Source of the DNA: Clostridiaceae bacterium BL-3
GTDB lineage: Bacteria > Bacillota > Clostridia > Clostridiales > Clostridiaceae
Reading direction: 5' to 3'
Assembly (NCBI GenBank): GCA_902809985.1
Contig: CADDXC010000001.1
Location: forward strand, 3,038,001-3,102,000
DNA: 64,000 nucleotides
Part shown: piece after piece, positions 60,744 through 64,000 of the stretch
Layout: every line of letters starts with the position of its first letter
How positions within the stretch are numbered: position 1 is the stretch's first letter
Position numbers and translations under genes: made by a program
Notes under the pieces: model-generated
What the model saw: only the letters and a program-made list of their open reading frames with translations
Told to the model about the DNA's origin: nothing
The model's database searches: none

Positions 60744-62942
60744 TTATCTACTACCAAACATTGACACATTCTTAATTTCTGAGACACTATCAACTTCTTT
60801 TACATCAACATAATTAGCCCTTTCAAATTGCTTCATATCGATGTAATTTCCTTTTGCCGGAGGCATAGCATAATATTTATACCCTGCATGTCCCGACTTT
60901 GAAGTTAATTTTAATTTAGACAATGCTGCACTCAATTTTTTAGTGTTGCACCCTCTAGGTTTACCAATTATCTCAAATACATCACTGGCTTTCATCCAGT
61001 ATCTAAGTTCATCTTTAAAATTAAAATTACTCATAATCAACAGTGCAGTTTCATCTAAAGATTGATAGATAGAATTGTACTCATTTATCTGCTTTATTTC
61101 TTCTTTTGTGAAATAATTCGTTTCCTTTCCACTTTCCCACAGATATACAGATTCACCCCATACTTTGTCCATATCAACGTCATGATTATAATCAATAGAA
61201 TCACATTTTAATACCCACCATCTCCGGTTACCGGTATCGTCATTAAGAAACTCTTCATCATTAACTGTAGCAACAAATTGAGTATATCGTCTATAGTCTT
61301 TAGCACCTAAGCTATATGGAACACGAAACCTATCACTTGGCCTTGTTATAAAATTTTTAAGATCATCTATTTCACTTTTCTTAAAAGTTGATGACAATTC
61401 GCCAATTTCAGTAAACCATGCAGCAGTAGCTTCCATAAGACTATCCTTTTTTCTTAATTCAAGTTCTTTACCCTCAAGAAAATATAATTGTTTTTCATTA
61501 GTTGTAAATTTCTTAGGCACTAAATGTCTGAACCATGAAGTTTTACCTATACCCTGCTCCCCGGCCAATACAAGAACACCCTGTGAACTTACTATATTTT
61601 CACTTAGTATTAACATAACTGCATTTACAAGTGTTTTTCTTATATATTTTTCCTTAAATTTTTCACTTGCCATATCACAATGAAGAGTATTGTACAACTC
61701 CTTTAAACATGAGTTACCATCCCATTTAGCTCTACACTCTAATAAATAATCTCTTACAGGGTTGAATGTATTTTGTATTGCAATTCGATAGAGTTGTCCT
61801 TCAACCTGTTTAGGTGGTATTTTTAGATGATGAATTAAACACTTATCTTTAATTGTATATATAATCTCGTTGTCCATTTCTCCCTGCAATTTTCCATCTT
61901 TAAATATAAATGCTTTCCTATTTATTTCATCAAATTTGGTTTCATACCCATAGTGATACATAACAGATACTATATTCTCCATAACAGGTAATATAGTAGT
62001 TTTGTTTCTACTTTCTTCTACAAATTTAGGGTTAAAAGCAACTGGTATCAAATCAAGATCTTTTTCAGTTTCTTCTGATTTCCATTCCTTAGACTTATCA
62101 ATCAAATTTTGTAATTTATCCTTATCATTACCACCTTTTTTTAGCCAGTCAGATATGTCTCCTTTTTCAGACAAACCATCAAGTTCTATAATCTTAATAC
62201 TTTTTGCAATACCATTAAGGCTATTAGCAATATTTTTCATATGAGCTCTGCCAGGCTCGTCATTATCAGGTATTAAAATAGCATCACAATTTTTAAAATA
62301 TTTATTATATTCATCTCTCCATTTAGATCTTTGAGAACTCTTTGAAGCTCCATCAAAATTAGTCGTTGTCACAAATCCTAACTTTGATAAATTCTCACAA
62401 TCTTTTTCCCCTTCAACAAGACATACCGGCTTACCATTATTGACAGCTTGTATAACTTCTGGTAAATTATAAATAACAGGTTTACATAAATCAAACTGTT
62501 TAGATGCTGCATTATTTCTTTTTTTCTTACTCCAGCTATTACTACCAGGATATGTTTCATAGTATGTTCCTCCATCTAATCCCCAGACTGTAGCACCATC
62601 TATAATCCGCCTTTGAGTAAACCTCTTAGGTTTAAATCTAACTTTATCAAATAAAACTTTGTTATCTTTATCCTTGTAATGGTAAACTGCTTCAATATTC
62701 ATTTTTGAGCTGTTTTTTTCAAGTGGCTTGTCAAATAAATCACTCATTTTAAGACCAACACTATCTAAAATTTTTCTAACTTCACACCCTGCATGACAAT
62801 ACAAAATTGTTTTACCTTGACATTTATCATATTTAATTGATAATGAAGCCTTATTGTCTGGATGCACCGGGCAAATAGCTTTACAACTGTCCCCATGATC
62901 TTCTTTTATTGTAAAATGTGCTTTTATATCGTTGAAATTCAT
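60744..62942 (-). CDS. Primase-helicase with VapE domain
   Basis: A 732-residue replication protein. The N-terminal CHC2-like zinc site is CKAICPVHPDNKASLS...YCHAGC. A TOPRIM domain follows (KPVCLVEGEKDCENLSKLG; DAILIPDNDEPGRAHMK). The C-terminal VapE/superfamily III-like helicase has Walker A LAGEQGIGKTSWFRH and AWFTEIGEL. DRFRVPYSLGAKDYRRYTQF and ATVNDEEFLNDDTGNRRWW are VapE signatures. It would prime and unwind element DNA. Large primase-helicase fusions of this type are the replication proteins of many satellites and phages. A putative origin follows the gene. Confidence 0.9.
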   Translation of the reverse strand: MNFNDIKAHFTIKEDHGDSCKAICPVHPDNKASLSIKYDKCQGKTILYCHAGCEVRKILDSVGLKMSDLFDKPLEKNSSKMNIEAVYHYKDKDNKVLFDKVRFKPKRFTQRRIIDGATVWGLDGGTYYETYPGSNSWSKKKRNNAASKQFDLCKPVIYNLPEVIQAVNNGKPVCLVEGEKDCENLSKLGFVTTTNFDGASKSSQRSKWRDEYNKYFKNCDAILIPDNDEPGRAHMKNIANSLNGIAKSIKIIELDGLSEKGDISDWLKKGGNDKDKLQNLIDKSKEWKSEETEKDLDLIPVAFNPKFVEESRNKTTILPVMENIVSVMYHYGYETKFDEINRKAFIFKDGKLQGEMDNEIIYTIKDKCLIHHLKIPPKQVEGQLYRIAIQNTFNPVRDYLLECRAKWDGNSCLKELYNTLHCDMASEKFKEKYIRKTLVNAVMLILSENIVSSQGVLVLAGEQGIGKTSWFRHLVPKKFTTNEKQLYFLEGKELELRKKDSLMEATAAWFTEIGELSSTFKKSEIDDLKNFITRPSDRFRVPYSLGAKDYRRYTQFVATVNDEEFLNDDTGNRRWWVLKCDSIDYNHDVDMDKVWGESVYLWESGKETNYFTKEEIKQINEYNSIYQSLDETALLIMSNFNFKDELRYWMKASDVFEIIGKPRGCNTKKLSAALSKLKLTSKSGHAGYKYYAMPPAKGNYIDMKQFERANYVDVKEVDSVSEIKNVSMFGSR

Positions 62943-62960
62943 AGCTTGTCACCAACTTCA

Positions 62961-63164
62961 TTATTTATTACACCAATCATTATCTTCGTAACTATTTCCC
63001 TCTAAAAATGAATTTAAGGCTTTTTCACTTACTATATAACGCTTTCCAACTTTGATAGCTTTTAGCCTTTTTAGAGTTATAGCCCTGTAAATACCTGTTT
63101 TACTTAATTTTCCTTCATACTTATTACAAATCTCATCTACGGTATAAATCACCGTCGTTGACAT
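62961..63164 (-). CDS. Excisionase-like HTH protein
   Basis: 67 residues with a MerR/excisionase-type winged helix: YTVDEICNKYEGKLSKTGIYRAITLKRLKAIKVGKRYIVSEKALNSFL. It fits Xis or small DNA-binding regulators. It is encoded 18 bp upstream of the primase gene on the same strand, so it could instead be a replication-control protein. Confidence 0.75.
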   Translation of the reverse strand: MSTTVIYTVDEICNKYEGKLSKTGIYRAITLKRLKAIKVGKRYIVSEKALNSFLEGNSYEDNDWCNK

Positions 63165-63166
63165 GT

Positions 63167-63466
63167 CTATTCCCCCTTATCATATTTTCCTGCAGGCCTT
63201 ATGTCGTAATATTTCATACCCTGATCAACTTCCAAATCCAATACATAGGATTGGTCAGTTACTACAGTACCAATTTCTTTGTCCCTATCACTAAGGGTTA
63301 TAAAAATCGTGTTCGGTAGATCCTTAATCTTTTCAACTTCTACTCTTGAAACCTTGTCCTTTTTGAGCTGGAAATGATTCACTATTACCTTACTGTTTGC
63401 AGGGATATTAAATGTCTGTGGTTCACCTGCTTGAATTTTCTCTACTTCAAAAATATGTTTACTCAA
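63167..63466 (-). CDS. Hypothetical beta-rich phage protein
   Basis: 99 residues (QTFNIPANSKVIVNHFQLKK; IFITLSDRDKEIGTVVTDQS). A beta-sheet-rich small domain with no known motif. It starts TTG with GGAGGTTTATAGAA upstream. It lies two bases upstream of the excisionase-like gene, so the two are co-transcribed. Confidence 0.6.
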   Translation of the reverse strand: MSKHIFEVEKIQAGEPQTFNIPANSKVIVNHFQLKKDKVSRVEVEKIKDLPNTIFITLSDRDKEIGTVVTDQSYVLDLEVDQGMKYYDIRPAGKYDKGE

Positions 63467-63482
63467 TTCTATAAACCTCCTT

Positions 63483-64000
63483 CTATGCAGATATTTGAGC
63501 GGTATATTTTCTGGCCAATAAAGATTTTATATCCTGATACGAGTATCCATATCCAATAAAAACAGATATTTCACCTTCAACATTCTTTATTTTTTCAAGC
63601 TCATCCAGTGTAAAATAATCCCTCAAATCATAATCTTTATTTATTCCAAACTGTTCTCTTAACTGCTTGGTATTTTTATTAAAAACTATTTTATAAATTA
63701 GATCTGTGAATTGCTTATATTTAAACTTTTTATGAGGACTGTCCGGAAGTTTATCTATTGCATCGGTTAAAGTTCTCCTGGTTGCCTTTCCAGCTTCTCG
63801 TTTTATTAGATAATTCAACTTGCTTTTATCTATTTTCCTTATCTGTTCAATTACATCCCATACCCAATCCATAAAAGCATCTGCCTTTGCTTGGTGGCTC
63901 CATCTGCATATTTCATAAACTCCTTTAGCTGTATAAAGCGTTGTGTTATAAAGTTTTCCATCAGTACCCATCAGTTTGAGGGTAACTGAAAATTTATCTA
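63483..64000 (-). CDS. BRO-type phage antirepressor, 5' end beyond window
   Basis: At least 172 residues. The frame stays open to the window edge, so the start lies outside; the ATG at 63969-63971 is internal. A BRO-N-like piece (FSVTLKLMGTDGKLYNTTLY; YEICRWSHQAKADAFMDWVW, DVIEQIRK) is followed by a C-terminal domain (LREQFGINKDYDLRDYFTLD). Such proteins counter phage repressors or regulate lysogeny. Same strand as the rest of the element. Confidence 0.8.
   Translation of the reverse strand, partial: DKFSVTLKLMGTDGKLYNTTLYTAKGVYEICRWSHQAKADAFMDWVWDVIEQIRKIDKSKLNYLIKREAGKATRRTLTDAIDKLPDSPHKKFKYKQFTDLIYKIVFNKNTKQLREQFGINKDYDLRDYFTLDELEKIKNVEGEISVFIGYGYSYQDIKSLLARKYTAQISA

Larger units (their letters stand above)
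51969..64000. mobile_element. Integrated phage or phage-satellite element (right end outside window)
   Basis: From the tRNA fragment to the window edge nearly all genes are minus-strand and phage-like. They include an antirepressor, an excisionase-like protein, a primase-helicase, a Cro/CI repressor, a TerS-like HTH protein and two sigma factors, ending in a three-gene cargo operon next to the attachment site. No capsid, portal, large terminase or tail genes lie between the TerS-like gene and the attachment site. That is the order of phage-inducible chromosomal islands (replication genes, small terminase, accessory genes, att). An ordinary prophage with its structural genes elsewhere, or a degraded one, is not excluded. 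Confidence 0.75.

Overview
The window is low-GC Gram-positive DNA, most likely from a Clostridium. The evidence is AT-rich coding sequence, strong GGAGG ribosome binding sites, frequent TTG and GTG starts, CoA-linked fermentation genes, SpoVA-type proteins, a PPDK regulator, and a DnaD/DnaC helicase-loader pair. Species cannot be fixed from sequence alone; the C. kluyveri / C. ljungdahlii side of the genus is a guess.

Layout. (1) 1-6.4 kb: purine catabolism on the minus strand. It holds ssnA (cut by the window edge), ygfK, a ygeW-type carbamoyltransferase and an 8-oxoguanine deaminase, with near-palindromic TTAAC/GTTAA operators. (2) 6.6-28.9 kb: core and housekeeping genes. These are the helicase loader pair, an ABC exporter with a TetR regulator, a seven-member tRNA cluster carrying a decayed duplicate block, the PPDK regulator, purA, flavoproteins, a thioesterase, an IclR-controlled keto-acid aldolase/dehydrogenase pair, and a ugp glycerol-3-phosphate operon whose ugpE is split by a one-base frameshift. 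(3) 29.4-37.7 kb: a clearly GC-richer island. It carries a three-subunit molybdenum hydroxylase whose FAD subunit contains an inserted GltD-like NAD(P)H oxidoreductase, plus two SpoVA-like membrane proteins, NifX- and NifU-like small proteins and a divergent PucR-type regulator. (4) 38.5-51.8 kb: a CoA-thioester pathway. It has a carboxylate transporter, CoA-transferase, thiolase, crotonase, 3-hydroxyacyl-CoA dehydrogenase, a 2-hydroxyacyl-CoA dehydratase with its activator, a sigma-54 activator, and a divergent 4-hydroxybutyryl-CoA dehydratase. Two textbook -24/-12 promoters flank the activator gene. (5) 51.97 kb to the end: an integrated phage or phage-satellite element. It begins at a 3' tRNA-Thr fragment (attachment site). 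In order it carries a three-gene cargo operon (radical SAM, HD phosphohydrolase, DUF2284), two sigma factors, a TerS-like HTH protein behind a structured leader, a Cro/CI repressor, small genes, a putative iteron origin, a primase-helicase, an excisionase-like protein and an antirepressor that runs off the window.

How the genes fit together. 8-oxoguanine deaminase makes urate, which the YgfK/SsnA/YgeW genes are thought to degrade anaerobically. The 38-52 kb block appears to convert 2- and 4-hydroxy acids to enoyl- (probably crotonyl-) CoA and then, through crotonase, dehydrogenase and thiolase, to acetyl-CoA. It has no acyl-CoA dehydrogenase, as expected for that entry point. The right-hand element has replication and regulation genes but no capsid or tail genes on the side that ends at the attachment site, which suggests a satellite-like element with a cargo locus. 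The best candidates for an undescribed system are the radical SAM-HD-DUF2284 cargo operon, the sigma-54 hydroxyacyl-CoA regulon, and the hydroxylase island with its chimeric FAD subunit and SpoVA-like proteins.
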